64,000 nucleotides of DNA, from contig BGZK01000105.1 in NCBI GenBank assembly GCA_005406025.1, positions 558,001-622,000 of the forward strand. The letters run 5' to 3'. Source of the DNA: Eumeta japonica (Eukaryota > Arthropoda > Insecta > Lepidoptera > Psychidae). The translations under genes and the position numbers were made by a program. Below are positions 35,630 to 46,810 of this stretch, piece by piece (the stretch's first letter is position 1; each line of letters opens with the position of its first letter). The notes under the pieces are model-generated. The model was given only the letters and a program-made list of their open reading frames with translations, ran no database searches and was not told where the DNA came from.

Positions 35630-36035
35630 AAAATTTTGCCGTACGGAACTTTAACGGAAATGAACCAGCGTCCGAAGCAATACAGTGTCCTCAATAGGTT
35701 GTCCGATCCAAACCATAACCGAGCATGGCGTCACTGAACACGACGCAAAACGATAGAGTCGTGAAGGTTACAGGAGGAAGTTCGGCACCGGACGTGGGCG
35801 CCTCCCGGGCCAATCAGCGCGGGCCTTTGTTTGCGCACTATCTCCGGCAGACGGCTGTTACAGCATATATCAATTTTCATGCATAACATTAAACATGATT
35901 TGTCCCCGCAGGAAGTACTTGTTTGAAGTGCAAACGAGATAGCGGATTAGTTTCTCGACTGCGACGATTATACGAGAGCGACGTTTAAGTATATATACTA
36001 TATATTTTTTACGATGCTGTTTGTAAGTGATGTCA
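35630..36035 (+). promoter_or_regulatory. Possible promoter-like block with CCAAT and TATA-like motifs
   Basis: A G+C-rich segment (35740-35860) contains GGGCCAATCAGCG, with the CCAAT box at 35810-35814 in the NF-Y-like context. About 180 bp downstream lies GTATATATAC (35990-35999), and 30 bp further on CTGTTTGTAAGTG could be a splice donor. The order fits a promoter and first exon, but the spacing is loose, the TATA is in A+T-rich DNA, and no reading frame supports it. Confidence 0.22.
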
Positions 36036-36480
36036 TGCATTTTGCAAGTCCAATCTAAGCGCATTGCGTTTTTTTTTAACGCAAGCTCTAATTTCTTTTT
36101 CGTAATTTTAATGAGTTTCGTTCAAGGATTTCGTATATGCGGAAGCACTTTTTCAAGCGCAGCGCGCCTTTCACATTTATTTACCCTGAATGTAATTAAG
36201 CATGGACGCATTGAAAAATTTAAACAAAATATTCACTTATAATTATATCTCATGTACGTACTTATTTAATTTCGTGAATGTCATCATAACAATAACAATG
36301 TTATTACTATTATTTTACATAAGTCTTCTTAATTTACTCGAGCCCTTCACATCAAGAAAACTTAAATACGTATGCCGAAAGCAGTCACTTTTATAAAATT
36401 TTAGTAAAATCGTTCATATGTAGCAGATTGTTTTTTATTTTTCTTTATTGATTGACGGATTATACACAGGATACTGTAGT
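36036..36480. other. A+T-rich noncoding DNA
   Basis: Open frames at 36027-36396 are A+T-rich and have no recognised motif. Confidence 0.55.
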
Positions 36481-36645
36481 TATAAGCTATGAAGTTATAG
36501 CATATTAAGCTATAAGCTATTAAGCTGAGAGCTATTGATCCGCTAGCTATGAGGTTAAGAACTAAGAAGTTGCGAGCCACGAAGCTGCGAGCTGTTGGAC
36601 TGAGATCTATTACGCTGTGAGCTATTAATCTATGGGCATAAGCTA
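36481..36645 (+). repeat. 15-bp minisatellite, 11 units without indels
   Basis: Cutting the sequence every 15 bp from 36481 gives eleven aligned units, for example TATAAGCTATGAAGT, TATAAGCTATTAAGC, TGAGAGCTATTGATC, TGCGAGCTGTTGGAC and TGTGAGCTATTAATC. The core AGCTAT recurs in most units. The units differ considerably, yet the phase never shifts. Stops occur in the forward frames, so it is not a coding repeat. Confidence 0.85.
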
Positions 36646-38344
36646 CAAAATAGAGAATAAATATGAGAAAAAGCTTATTGCAATATTGTAATTTGCTTAA
36701 ATATTTTTAGATCCTTTAATTTCTTTCTAAGAAGAATAATAAAAAAAATAAAAAGAAATAAAAGACAAATAAACTATGAAATTTAAACATTTAATCTACG
36801 TTAGCTTTTTCCAATCAAATATTCATCAGCCATTTGCCGAAAATTATGATATTAAAATGAATATAAATTGTATTTGCGTTGAGGAATCCTAAAAAATTGC
36901 CAGTTTTACCTCACAATTTCTGTACCTAAACTAAGTTAAGATTTCCATATAAAAAAACCTATATCGCCTGCGGAAAGGTTTTCGAAGTAGGTCTTAATTT
37001 TCAAGTTAAACTCAACGTGGACGTGTTTATTTTTTTCCCTTATTTAATACTTGACAACTTTCAAATTACAATAAAATACAATGATATTCTCTACAATTTA
37101 TAAGTTTTTTCTTATGATTTGTTACTTATTAAAATCTTTCTGTGGTCATTTTTTATGAGCCTATATACACAAGCCTATTTCCCAGAAGGGTAGGCAGACA
37201 CTACACATATCCACATGGTACTCGTACTATCTTACCTTATTTCTCTTGATTCACTTACTTCCATCAATCTTTTCACACTGGCTCATAGGTTTTGGGTGTG
37301 TTTTTTTCCTTTTTTAATGATCATTTCAAGGATTTCACTTACCACCATATTGAATCTAATTGAACTAGTTCATCTAGGAACTTGTAACCTAAATCCAAAA
37401 TGGATTTTATAGAATCTTTAGATTCGTGATAACATTCGTGTGCTCTCACACGAAAACGCAACTGTTGGCCACATTCTTCTATTGATGATTCGAATAGTTC
37501 AATTCGTTCATTGATGATTCAAAACTGTTTTTTTTAATAATTCCTTCATTTCAAAACTGAGACTTGTCGCAAGGTACGTAATAATTTAACAACTCGATTT
37601 AAAACGTGCGACATTTTATAACTATAACACAACTGTTCGATTGTTCACTAAACGTTCATTTAGTTATATAGATATTATTCTAGGACTTCAGGTCTGAATA
37701 CTTGCAAACCTAGCAAAGAGTTTGAAAAAAAATTGACATCTATGTATTGTCAATATTTTTGTAGCTGTGGAAGTCGTGCGGCTAGAGTATAGTCGTTTTC
37801 CTCAATGCCCGTCATACGTCACAAGTTTTTGCACCATTTGCTTTTTTTTTAATTCCTTTTATTGCGATCGGTGTTGAACGAGTAGCAAGCGCGTCAGCGT
37901 TAACGAGATCGCTGACCGAACATAGAGGTAGCTAAATGAGCTAAATGAGATTACTTTCACAGCGTCTCTAAAAGAAAATTAAAATGTCGATTCCAGCATT
38001 CTCACGGCACCAGTAGGGGCGGTCGATAATACACCCAAAGTCCTATCGTAGGTGTTTCTCTTTCTACATCTCCACTTTTTGAAGTTTCTTGATGGTACCT
38101 TTTTGTTTTGTTTTGACAACCTTTCTGTTATGTTAACAACTACCTGATTGTTTCCTTATGCTTTAAGATTGTCTATGAAAATAAAAAAAAGTGTTAGTCT
38201 CACTGACACTTCTAAAGTGACTAAAAGTGTCTGCATATATTTCCACCCTAATTGATTTCAATTGTTAAAGGGAGAGAAATAGGTATGATTGCTTTCGCAT
38301 AAAACGTATACTTACATGCATACATATACGTATATAGGTGCATA
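36646..38344. other. Mostly A+T-rich noncoding DNA
   Basis: A direct repeat of ATTGATGATTCGAA occurs at about 37483-37520. A G+C-richer patch lies at 37860-37930. I see no gene. Confidence 0.5.
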
Positions 38345-38363
38345 CACACACACACACACACAC
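38345..38363. repeat. (CA)9 microsatellite
   Basis: A short CA run followed directly by GTGCGAGCGCGCAC, a small inverted repeat. Confidence 0.95.
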
Positions 38364-38655
38364 GTGCGAGCGCGCACGTAATGTACATTACTTACAAAAT
38401 GTACGTTTTATGACAGATTAAAATTATCGACGATTAAAATGACGAAAAGACTTACGTATTATGCCTCGGAAAATATTTATTAGGTGGTTGAGTGTTTTTT
38501 TCTTTCTTTACCGGATGATTAAGAATTGGGAATGACATTATTCACTCAAAGATGTATTTTTGAGCATCGTTTTCTATAATAGCTTTTTTAAATATCATAA
38601 ATAATTAATTTTTCATATTCACTATAGAAGGACAAAAATGACTGAGATATTTGGG
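38364..38655. other. A+T-rich noncoding DNA
   Basis: No gene or recognised repeat follows the CA run and its small inverted repeat, up to the next hairpin. Confidence 0.55.
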
Positions 38656-38682
38656 CACATTTGTTTACTGTAAACAAATGTG
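38656..38682. repeat. Perfect hairpin with 13-bp arms and 1-nt loop
   Basis: CACATTTGTTTAC and GTAAACAAATGTG are separated by a single T. Confidence 0.9.
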
Positions 38683-38789
38683 TTCGAAAACATTTAAATA
38701 TAAAAGTTTAATGGGGTTTCATGAAATGTGTTATGTTTGTAAATATTTAGTGTTTTTAGGAATCCATACCCCAAAAAGGAAAAAGAACT

Positions 38790-39466
38790 ATTGCAAAATT
38801 ACTCCGTTGTCCGTCTGTTTGTCTAACTGTCTGAGGTATAAGTCGAAATTAATATCGAATACTTGCGGTCACTCGGAGCTGAAAAAAAAAATTAAGCTGA
38901 AGTTTAATTTTTTAATTAATTAAGCTACAGCTTAATTAAGCTAAAGCTTAATTTTTTCTGATAAGTCAACGCAATCAAAAAATACCGTCATTTATGCGTT
39001 GTCTTTGAACATTCGCAAGTAAATCAAAAATGTACAGGATCCCAAGTCCTGTTGAAATTTGACAATCAGCAAAGTCTTATAAAATAAATAAAACAAATCA
39101 TTCATTTAAAATGATATGAATTGATTTTTTTCTGATTAAAAAATTCATAAAAAAAATCATGTGTTATCATTTTATATTTGCAGTTGGAGTAAGGAGTGTG
39201 ATGTGGAGCGTGATGTATGGAAGAGAATTCTTAACTTTCCGCTATGAAAATTTGAGGTTCGCAAAATTTCGAATATGTAAAAGAAAATCAAAATATTTAT
39301 TAAAAAAAATGCATGGGTCTTGAAAATTCTTGGGACCAGTATCGATAACGAAAACAGACAAAAATCGTTGAGACCCTTAATGGATGGAATATCTACACAC
39401 AATTAAATTTGTACGGAACCTTCAGAGTGCGAGTTCTAATCGAACTTGTCCGGCGTTTTTTCTCTC
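38790..39466 (-). repeat. CCGGCCAAGTGC-family repeat, reverse copy, diverged
   Basis: The left end has ACTCCGTTGTCCGTCTGTTT and GTCTAACTGTCTGAGG. The right end reads GTACGGAACCTTCAGAGTGC, then GAGTTCTAATCGAACTTGTC and CGGCGTTTTTT. The latter is the reverse complement of the family start (ACCGGCCAAGTGCGAGTCGG then ACTCGCGCACC). Middle parts are too diverged to follow. An A+T-rich palindrome cluster lies inside (38889-38956). Confidence 0.6.
38889..38956. repeat. Palindromic TTAATTAAGCT cluster
   Basis: TTAATTAAGCT (38916-38926) is followed by AC and its exact complement (38929-38939), then by another partial copy. AAGCTTAATT recurs on both sides. Confidence 0.8.
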
Positions 39467-40115
39467 TTCAAAGGGAACGGAACAACAGTGCACAAAATTA
39501 TATTCGCCTGGAGGATACATTGTCGTTTGCTTAATTGATTAATACAAAGGAACTTAGATAATTAGGAATTTAATTCTCTTACATGCGTTATTAAGCAATG
39601 AAAAAAATAATGTCAATGGAACTTTTCATCCGCAAAATTTGAATTATTTATTTTAAAGGATGATATAATAATTTCGGAATTTTGTTATAACTGATTAAAT
39701 AAATGAGATAAATTAGAATCATTAAGACGTCTTTTAATTAAATTTTAATTTATCACGCACGGGGATCACATCTAACTTTTAATGTACTCCATTAAACTAA
39801 CTTAGCGACACTTGAAACGCGTATCGGATAATAATAATTTATAAATATTTATTCATAGTAAAACATTTTATATTTTTTCTGTATAAATAAAAACAATAGC
39901 TGTTCGTTGGTAGTGCATCACTTGAGAACGGCTAGGACCGGTATGGCAAATTTATTTTTTTTTGTCTGTGATAGGTCAATCAGAAAAAAATATAAAGTCC
40001 CTGGGAAAAAAAGAGATTTCTGAAAAATCGAAATAACTTTTTTATTAAGAGATTTTTGTATTAACTTAGCCAATAACCCACAATTGGACAATGGATATAA
40101 GTAATTCTTGTTTTG
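39467..40115. other. A+T-rich noncoding DNA
   Basis: Nothing recognised. Confidence 0.6.
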
Positions 40116-40450
40116 TTCGGAATCAAAAGCGAGACCGGTATTGAAATTGACATTGATCGATACAAAAGATGAGATAATTCGAATATATAAAAAACGTATA
40201 TCTGTATGATTGTCTCCTACGCGTGCCTAAGCCATTGATCCGATTATAGTGGACTTTTGGTGATATTCTGTACGCGTGCCCGGAAAGGTTTCTAAATAAA
40301 CTAGCATTTTTCTCCTGTTCCATCCGCTTATTTGTATTGCTAGGCCAATCTGCTGAACCGATTCTGAAAATTCTTTCAATAATAGACAGCTATACTAATC
40401 TTGAGTAAATTAGGCTGCCAACATTTACCTCTGGCTTCGTCTATGAATTT
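40116..40450 (+). repeat. Dispersed repeat with hexamer array, copy A
   Basis: It starts with a GGAATC-type hexamer array (GGAATC AAAAGC GAGACC GGTATT GAAATT GACATT GATCGA) and continues with TACGCGTGCCTAAGCCATTG and TACGCGTGCCCGGAAAGG, then a further GAACCGATTCTGAAAAT phrase typical of lepidopteran repeats. The array end GAAATTGACATTGATCGA is shared with copy B at 40.66 kb. Confidence 0.5.
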
Positions 40451-40539
40451 ATTTTCTTTTCAAGATTTTAATAATTCTTTAACTCATAGAAAGCTACAGC
40501 ATCTCCGATTAATATACCTTATATTTTATTTTAAGTCTA

Positions 40540-40790
40540 TCATTTGCTCGCGGCTTCGTTCAAATTGAAATCGTGACTCGTAGCGGAAGCGAAATTGACA
40601 GTGGAACGTAGAACAGAATCGAAAACGGGAATGGAATTGAAATTGGCATCGATCGACGTAAAAGAAGAACAAATTTATTCATACCAGTAGTAATTATATG
40701 GACAATCTCAAGACAGACAAACAAGGTAACAATAAGAAATAGAAGAAATTGTGCCGGACCGGCTATCAATAAAAATTCGAATTAATGTTA
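40540..40790 (+). repeat. Dispersed repeat with hexamer array, copy B
   Basis: TTGCTCGCGGCTTCGTTCAA precedes a GGAATC/GAAATT array (40567-40655) that ends GAAATTGGCATCGATCGA, as in copy A. The CGCGGCTTCG phrase is also found at 51.26 kb, again just before a hexamer array. Confidence 0.5.
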
Positions 40791-41339
40791 TTGAATAATG
40801 TAATAGGATTTCATCTACTGCTTTCATTTTCTTATCATAAATGACGGTAATGTTACAGTTAACTTTCATATAACATGTAATTAGTTACGTATTTGCTATA
40901 TGTATACTAATAAAAACATAGAGACATTTTCATTAAAATTTTTAGTTCTTCCGTAATACATTTCGCATCAGCGGTAACCGAACAAGGAACCTGAATTCGA
41001 ATTCATCATATTCAAAGCAAATAAAATAAACAAATGAATAGAACAACACATCGAAGACACAAGAACTGCATCCAGGCACGGTATGCTTATGTCCATTTCT
41101 ACTAAAAAATGTTCCATGAATCCGCTGTTTTCGATTGGTAAATACTTCGAAGTAATTTTTTTCCAAAATTCACGGAACTTCGCTTAACTAACGATTATAA
41201 GAAGCGAGTTCAATTTTCATTACTGAAATGCCAACGTAAGCCTGGACGCCAACTATGAGTCAATAATTACAAAACTTTCACATATTGCATTGTGTTTATG
41301 TGCTGTGTCAGATTTGAATCACTAGATTATCAGTGAGGT
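40791..41339. other. A+T-rich noncoding DNA
   Basis: The 74-codon minus-strand frame at 40942-41166 has no known motif. Nothing else is seen. Confidence 0.5.
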
Positions 41340-41462
41340 GCGCCCACCCGAAATCTTTATGTTGCAGAACGAGGGTTCGGACCTCAAGCCGACCAGCAAC
41401 CGCTGCCGCATCGACACGGTGACAGACACCGTGATCGAGGCTTGAAACGTTCACGAGGAGAG
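41340..41462 (+). repeat. Possible SINE fragment
   Basis: GAGGGTTCGGACCTC at 41371-41385 resembles a B box, in a G+C-richer island with GACACGGTGACAGACACCG (an imperfect inverted repeat) downstream. No clear A box is present. Confidence 0.25.
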
Positions 41463-41487
41463 TGATTTAATGGAACTTACAACACGC

Positions 41488-41934
41488 CTAATAGACCAAT
41501 TCGAACCTTATACCTTCTGGTTCGAATCTGACGCTTTCTTTACCGACAGGCGTTAGATACGTTTTTTTTCGCTTGTAATAAATTCGTATCACATCCGACT
41601 GCACAGTGTGGGTTTCTTCTGAGGTGAAGGTAAATCTACATAATCCTTCCATTGGGCCAGAGCCTGTTGGAGGCTTCGTAACGTTTTCGAAGTTCTGGCG
41701 AACCCTTCTTTGACATGCAGGTCTCATAACCTTCGCCATCGATTCAAGTAATAATCGGTGCCTTTCAATGTATAGAGCAATCAGAAAAACATTTAATAGG
41801 GCAGGTCTTTGTAGCGTGGAATTGCTGCTTACGCGTGTCAGACGACCTTGCCCGATTAAATTATCACTTTGAACGTAATTATATAAGTCAATCGTCTGCT
41901 TGTATAGGTTTCTATTATATAGGTTAATAGTCAA
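41488..41934 (-). CDS. Hypothetical 148-codon open frame, unsupported
   Basis: This is the longest uninterrupted ATG-initiated frame in the window. The product would start MTINLYNRNLYKQ and includes RRVRQNFENVTKPPTGSGPM. I recognise no domain, signal peptide or membrane segment, and see no nearby promoter or poly(A) signal. At about 43% G+C a frame of this length is expected roughly once by chance in a window of this size (rough estimate from stop-codon frequency). Codon usage is not obviously biased. It may be a species-specific gene, a decayed exon or chance. Confidence 0.15.
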   Translation of the reverse strand: MTINLYNRNLYKQTIDLYNYVQSDNLIGQGRLTRVSSNSTLQRPALLNVFLIALYIERHRLLLESMAKVMRPACQRRVRQNFENVTKPPTGSGPMEGLCRFTFTSEETHTVQSDVIRIYYKRKKTYLTPVGKESVRFEPEGIRFELVY

Positions 41935-42439
41935 AGTAGTTTATTTCAACTGTTGTTGGAAGCGCGATATTAGATTTGGAAATCAGCAAGAATGTATACG
42001 TGAATTAATGAAGAACTCGTCATGTTCATGAATTATTGAAAGAAAGATCTAAAGTTAACGATGCATACTTTATGGCTAAATTTCAAGTAAAGCACCACAT
42101 ATATACAATGTGTAATATTAGGTATGTATAATATATAATAATAACAGTAAATATAATATATGAGTCGTAACTATTACATAGTAATGTTTGTGTATGTAGT
42201 ACAATAATTACTTACAATCATAAATATTAAAAATGTAAGAATAGTAAATATTCACTATTCTAACGATTTTGTAGTATCTTATCCTCTTGTAACTATCAGT
42301 AGCTAATAGAAATAGTATATGTAAGTTGTATTATTTTCTTGATTACTGTAGACCACACAAGGATGGCCGCCATTTTCTCGAAACGTTTTAGTATGATTTT
42401 TAATTTTACTTACATCTCCGTGTGTTTTATTATGAAGAA
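41935..42439. other. A+T-rich noncoding DNA
   Basis: Nothing recognised. Confidence 0.6.
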
Positions 42440-42645
42440 ATAAATATGCGAAATACCACTGACTTACTGACTCGTCACGAGATCTTTGAAATTATAAGTC
42501 CGACTTACCTGAGCTTTGGCACACAGACTCTTTTCGGGACGTAGACGCTTATTGGGAATGGATTTTACACACTTCTTATTAGAAAAAAAAACATTTTATA
42601 TCAACGCGGGTTGAGCCGCGAGCAAAAGCTAGTGTACAAATAAAG
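42440..42645 (+). repeat. Lepidopteran repeat tail (GCCGCGAGCAAAAGCTAGTG)
   Basis: ACCTGAGCTTTGGCACACAG, then CACTTCTTATTAGAA, AACGCGGGTTGAGCCGCG and AGCAAAAGCTAGTG follow the typical order of a common moth repeat tail (GAAATTTGGTA.., CCACGCGGGCGAAGCCGCGG, GCAAAAGCTAGT). Confidence 0.6.
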
Positions 42646-43249
42646 ACAATTATTTACAAACTAAAACAGAAAATGAAAATAATGAAACGTAAAAAATAAA
42701 TAATTTGTTTAATTAAATGTTATGATTTGCCATTATGTTAATACGCTTAACGCATGTAATTTAGTCTATCGTGTGACTTTTAAAGATATACATATCACTC
42801 ATTTTTTATAACTTTAAGCTTATTGTAAACTAAAGCTTTTTACGTAAAAAGTCGTCTTATCGCCTAGTATTTATCATATTTAAATATAGGGGTTTAAGGT
42901 AAAAATGTTAGGGGTTTAATATGAAAGTAAGTATTGGTGTTTGACACAGCCATTGTGTTTTGACTTAAGAGCGTTACTCATTATTAATGAATAATGCGTT
43001 TAAGATTTCGATAAATGAAAAACTTATCGAAAAATCAAAGATTTAAATAAAACAAAGCAATGATACGCTAATTCGACTCCTAATTGTCAACAAAAGGCAC
43101 AACTGCGGTATTTTTCAGCGCTTCCTTTGAACTCCGCCAATTTCTTTTTTTTTTATAAAAACAATTTCATTATCACGATCAGAGCGCACTACAAACCTTA
43201 TCAGATAAGTAGTCATAAGTAGTTAATGCAGTGCGACCGCTAAGTCGAA
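42646..43249. other. A+T-rich noncoding DNA
   Basis: No gene; nothing recognised. Confidence 0.6.
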
Positions 43250-43800
43250 AATAATGAAAAACACGTATCAGCGGAACGCTAGGCGGTCGTTATACGGCAG
43301 ATAGTACCCGCGGCGGATCCGAGGGGCGGATCCGGTCGGGGGACGAGTGAATCGTGCGAGTAAATAAATGTTCCTCCTGTGATAGCTCCACCTCGGCTGG
43401 CCTAGGAATGGGTCTTCGACAGTCATTAACGGCGTCATATGACCTTTAAGGGCCCCATCTCTACATGCATTTATATTTCTTACACACATTCACATGTATA
43501 TAGAATTTTTAATTTTTCAATATTAAGGTTACGGTGTTTAATAAATTTAGTATAGGCGTGTCGCCCTTTATTTCGGATTATGTACTAATATATTAAATTA
43601 CGATTTAGTCCGACTTCTGATTGCCTATCGCGCATCGCATACGATTTGAATATTTAAATAGATACACGTCTGAATATACGAAGCGTCGCGCGTCATCGCC
43701 GGGGGCCAAATCATTTTAGCCGAAAGAGAAATCGTTTCGTCGGAAAAATTGAAATCGCAAACCGTGTTAGTGGGAACGGTCATCATTAAACGGGCCGGAG
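43250..43800 (+). promoter_or_regulatory. Distal promoter region of the 43.85-kb start site
   Basis: G+C and CpG content rise towards the TATA box. Visible motifs include a duplicated GCGGATCCG (near 43312 and 43325), a FOX-like GTAAATAAATG at about 43359-43369, a nuclear-receptor half-site-like TGACCTTTAA near 43439, and AGTGGGAACG near 43770, which resembles a Su(H) site. All are single matches, and none is decisive alone. Confidence 0.35.
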
Positions 43801-43854
43801 CCGCGAGGGCCGCCCGGGCCGGCTATATAAGGCGGGCGGGCGGCCGGCGCTTGC
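43801..43854 (+). promoter_or_regulatory. TATA core promoter
   Basis: TATATAAG begins at 43824 in a very G+C-rich context (GGGCCGGCTATATAAGGCGG). An initiator-like TTGCATTG places an A at 43855, exactly 31 bp downstream of the first T of the TATA box, the standard spacing for RNA polymerase II. A splice donor follows 63 bp later. This combination is much stronger than any other promoter candidate in the window. Confidence 0.6.
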
Positions 43855-43917
43855 ATTGCCGACGCACTTGTTGCCGCCGCCGCCCGCCCCACGCATCCGC
43901 CCTACGCCGTCGACGAG
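43855..43917 (+). ncRNA. Noncoding first exon (5' UTR) of an unidentified gene
   Basis: The predicted transcript starts at A43855 and runs through a G+C-rich leader (TTGCCGCCGCCGCCCGCCCC) to CGTCGACGAG, followed by GTGAGTGC, a near-perfect donor at 43918. There is no ATG in the exon, so it would be a 5' UTR exon. The coding exons must be elsewhere, probably beyond the right edge, since no convincing acceptor plus coding exon was found to 64 kb. The product is unknown. The rest of the window would then be first intron. Confidence 0.5.
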
Positions 43918-45954
43918 GTGAGTGCATTTTTCGAAATACCCTTACGATAGTTTTCTGGCTGCGTCGCGGGTGACCATCTTCGTGATCTTAGAAAAAATTG
44001 CAGTTTTTATTTTAGGATGCCGATATAAGTGATTTTGGCTAACTTTTTTTTTAAATTTAAATTCTTCTTAGCATTACAAGTACGTTTACAATACTTTTCC
44101 ATGTTTATGTAAATTTTTGAATGATGAATTAGTATCCAGACAAATTGTGTCGAATAAATTAGCAATATTTATTAACTTTTACTATTTATTAAAACTTTAC
44201 AATGAAATTGGATCCTTCTACAACCAATTTTATGTTTTCTTTTTTAATTTTATTCTTCCACATAATTACTAAATATTTTTATTAGTTGCAATTTAAATTT
44301 TTAAAAAATAAAAATATAATTAGAAATTATGTTTAGTAATGTACCATGGACGGATAGTAAGATTTAAAAACTCATAAATTTTTACTCTCGATCCTACTGA
44401 TTTTGTAGAGCAACGCCTTTATACGAAGACTAGATCTTGTCATAATCGGTGCGTAGTTAATTTCCACAGATATAAAATACTTAGATAACTTTTATTTCAT
44501 GTAGTTTGTTATTCTGACAGTCGTATTGTTCATTTGTTTCTCTAACATGACGACTGGGATCTCTTAAGTTTTATTTTAACTGCCATGTCAGCGTTAGGAG
44601 CTAAACAAACTTAATGGCGATGCTGAACGTTAACTTAATTTATTAATTCATGTCAGAGGACACTTAACAGCACTTTTTATACGTTTCATAAAATTAAATT
44701 TGACTTCTATTTAATATGACTTTCTTCGCGAATAAATTAATGTTCCATTTTCATCTAAAACATTTGAATTATTCAAATTCCAAAACGTGTTTCATATCCG
44801 ACGTAGTATCCCCTACCCTCACGAAAAAAAAAAGGTATTTTTGTTCCCACACGTAGCCAACTCAAATAAAACCCTCTAAAACATTTCACACCTCTCCTTC
44901 ACTAAGGCCCTAACAAACAGATAGTCCCTCCAAGCGAAGACCTTTAACGCGGAAAGCGAACGAAAAAGAGATAGGGCCCTGTCGTGGTGGAAAATTTCAC
45001 CAAATATGCGACATATTAGGTTCGCTTTCCCTATGCAGCGCGGTCCCTTTGTGATGCGCGGTATGCAGCATAAAGGCGGGCTCTAAATGCTTCGGGGCCG
45101 TGTTTGTACTCGGGATGGCCTTTATAAGATGTTCATTAACGATTATAGCAAAATTAATCTTTATATTTCAGTATTTTTTTGTGTATATAGAACATTGAAT
45201 CATTGAAGATCTCATAAAAATACACGAAAGTTTCTTTGCGCAAAATGTTATTGCGTAAAATTGTTACCTATAACAATTTCAAAATCACTTTCGGGTTATC
45301 AGATTGCTGCTAAAAATTGTTCATTGTTTGTATTAACTCAAGCCCTAGCTTTACGTGTTAAAAGCAAAAAGAAAATGCAGTAAACGGATAGACGTAATTA
45401 CAGGCAAAAGTTCGCAGCGGAGGGAACAAAAGGTCTTGGAATTCGAGATTCACAAAAGATGTGAAAACGGAGATGACACGAAAAGAGATAATCGTCAGAC
45501 GCCCGCACTACTGTGTAATTACAGGGCGACTCTGCTCTTGTAAAAAAATAAGCTTCTGGACAATTTTCTTGCGAAATAATATACAGGAGATTCTGAAAAC
45601 CGGAAAACTTTTTAAAACTACTAATTAACCACCTTGATTTGTTCGGCGAATCGCAATCACTGACGATCAAAAGATCGTTTCGGATGTGTAAAAATTCTAA
45701 ATTCGATTCTGGTTTAGAAACTTTTGGAGCTAATTTTTTTTTTTAGGTTCTTTGGTCATACGGCAAAAACGAAATTAGTTTTCAACTTCAAGTGTCAGGT
45801 GATTATCACGTCACTACTGGAATGTACTTTCGCACAAATATCTTAATTACAGATTCAAGGGTTTGGGCCACAACCGTCTAGAATCGTGTACGGCATGTCA
45901 AGTGTTACATGAACCGATAATAATACGTGCATTCTTTTTATAGTCAAACTAGCC
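43918..45954. other. Presumed intronic or intergenic DNA
   Basis: Mostly A+T-rich. A G+C-richer patch at 44920-45120 (GGCGGGCTCTAAATGC, CGGGGCCGTG) has no recognised content. Small open frames at 45355-45670 mirror each other. Confidence 0.45.
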
Positions 45955-46155
45955 GACCCGCCCGCTTCGCTGGGTAATTTTTATTATAAATAAAATGGCG
46001 AAGGATTTACGGAATTCGAAAAATGAGTAGCCTAAAACCATCTACACATCATTCCGCATCGAATGGTCCCAGTCCCATGTCTATACGTTTAGTAGTTTTT
46101 ACGTGATTGGCGAACAAAGACAACCTATTTTTATTACATATATATAGAAGATAGA
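45955..46155 (+). repeat. LINE/RTE-like repeat tail, lepidopteran type
   Basis: AGCCGACCCGCCCGCTTCGC, then TTATAAATAAAATGGCGAAG, ACGTGATTGGCGAACAAAGA and ATATATATAGAAGATAGATT follow the order of a known repeat tail (AGCCGACCCGCGCGACTTCG, TGATTGACGAACAAACATCC, TATATATAGAAGAT). Confidence 0.6.
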
Positions 46156-46679
46156 TTATTAATGATTATTCATCGGAAGCTGATAGATCCGATAGCTGGT
46201 TTTGTTTTTAACTCAAGTAACGTTAATAACACTTGGCCTCTTTCTCGATAGCACGATAAGCTGTCGTTTGCAAACGCTTTTACCGCTTAGGTGATAAGCT
46301 GTCTTGAGCAAACCCTAGCCCGCACCGGGCAAGCGTGAAGGGTCCAGAGTCCAAATCTTTTCAGTGTGAAATAAAAATAATGCCGAAAGGTATAAATCTG
46401 CAGTGGGAAGACAAACGCGTGTTGCAAAAATGTGCAAATTCATTTGCGTATTTTTTGTAATAGATACGGTAAAAATAAAATACAGTAAAATACACGAAAA
46501 GTAAGCAATTTTCACTACATTTATTGTACATATTTTTATACAAACAGTAAATGTAGTAAAAAATTATTATAATCTATACATGTAATGAAATAGTAGCAAG
46601 AAGAAAACTGTTAAATAACGGATATTTGAGGAAAAACTACTCCGTGGAGAATTAGAAACGTTGACATAAGGCATTTTAA
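46156..46679. other. Noncoding DNA
   Basis: The minus-strand frames at 46315-46543 are chance. Nothing else is recognised. Confidence 0.5.
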
Positions 46680-46810
46680 TGGTTTTTAGGATTCACGTCT
46701 GTCTATTTGTGAATTTATTTGCGAACGCCACAAAAACTACTTTAACGAATCTCATGAAAACCAGTATGGTAATAGTTCATATAGGAGTGACATGTAGGAT
46801 AATTTCTATT
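46680..46810 (+). repeat. Lepidopteran repeat fragment
   Basis: CACGTCTGTCTATTTGTG, then GCCACAAAAACTACTTTAAC, GAATCTCATGAAAACC and GTATGGTAATAGTTCA follow the familiar phrase order (GTCTGTCTGTTTG, GCTGAACCGATTTCGATGAA, ATTTGGTATGGAGATAGTTT) of a moth repeat. Confidence 0.45.

Noticed and set aside
35990..36035. Second TATA promoter with first exon
   Set aside because: Kept only as a weak regulatory block: the TATA string lies in A+T-rich DNA and the donor-like GTAAGT comes too soon after a start to be convincing.
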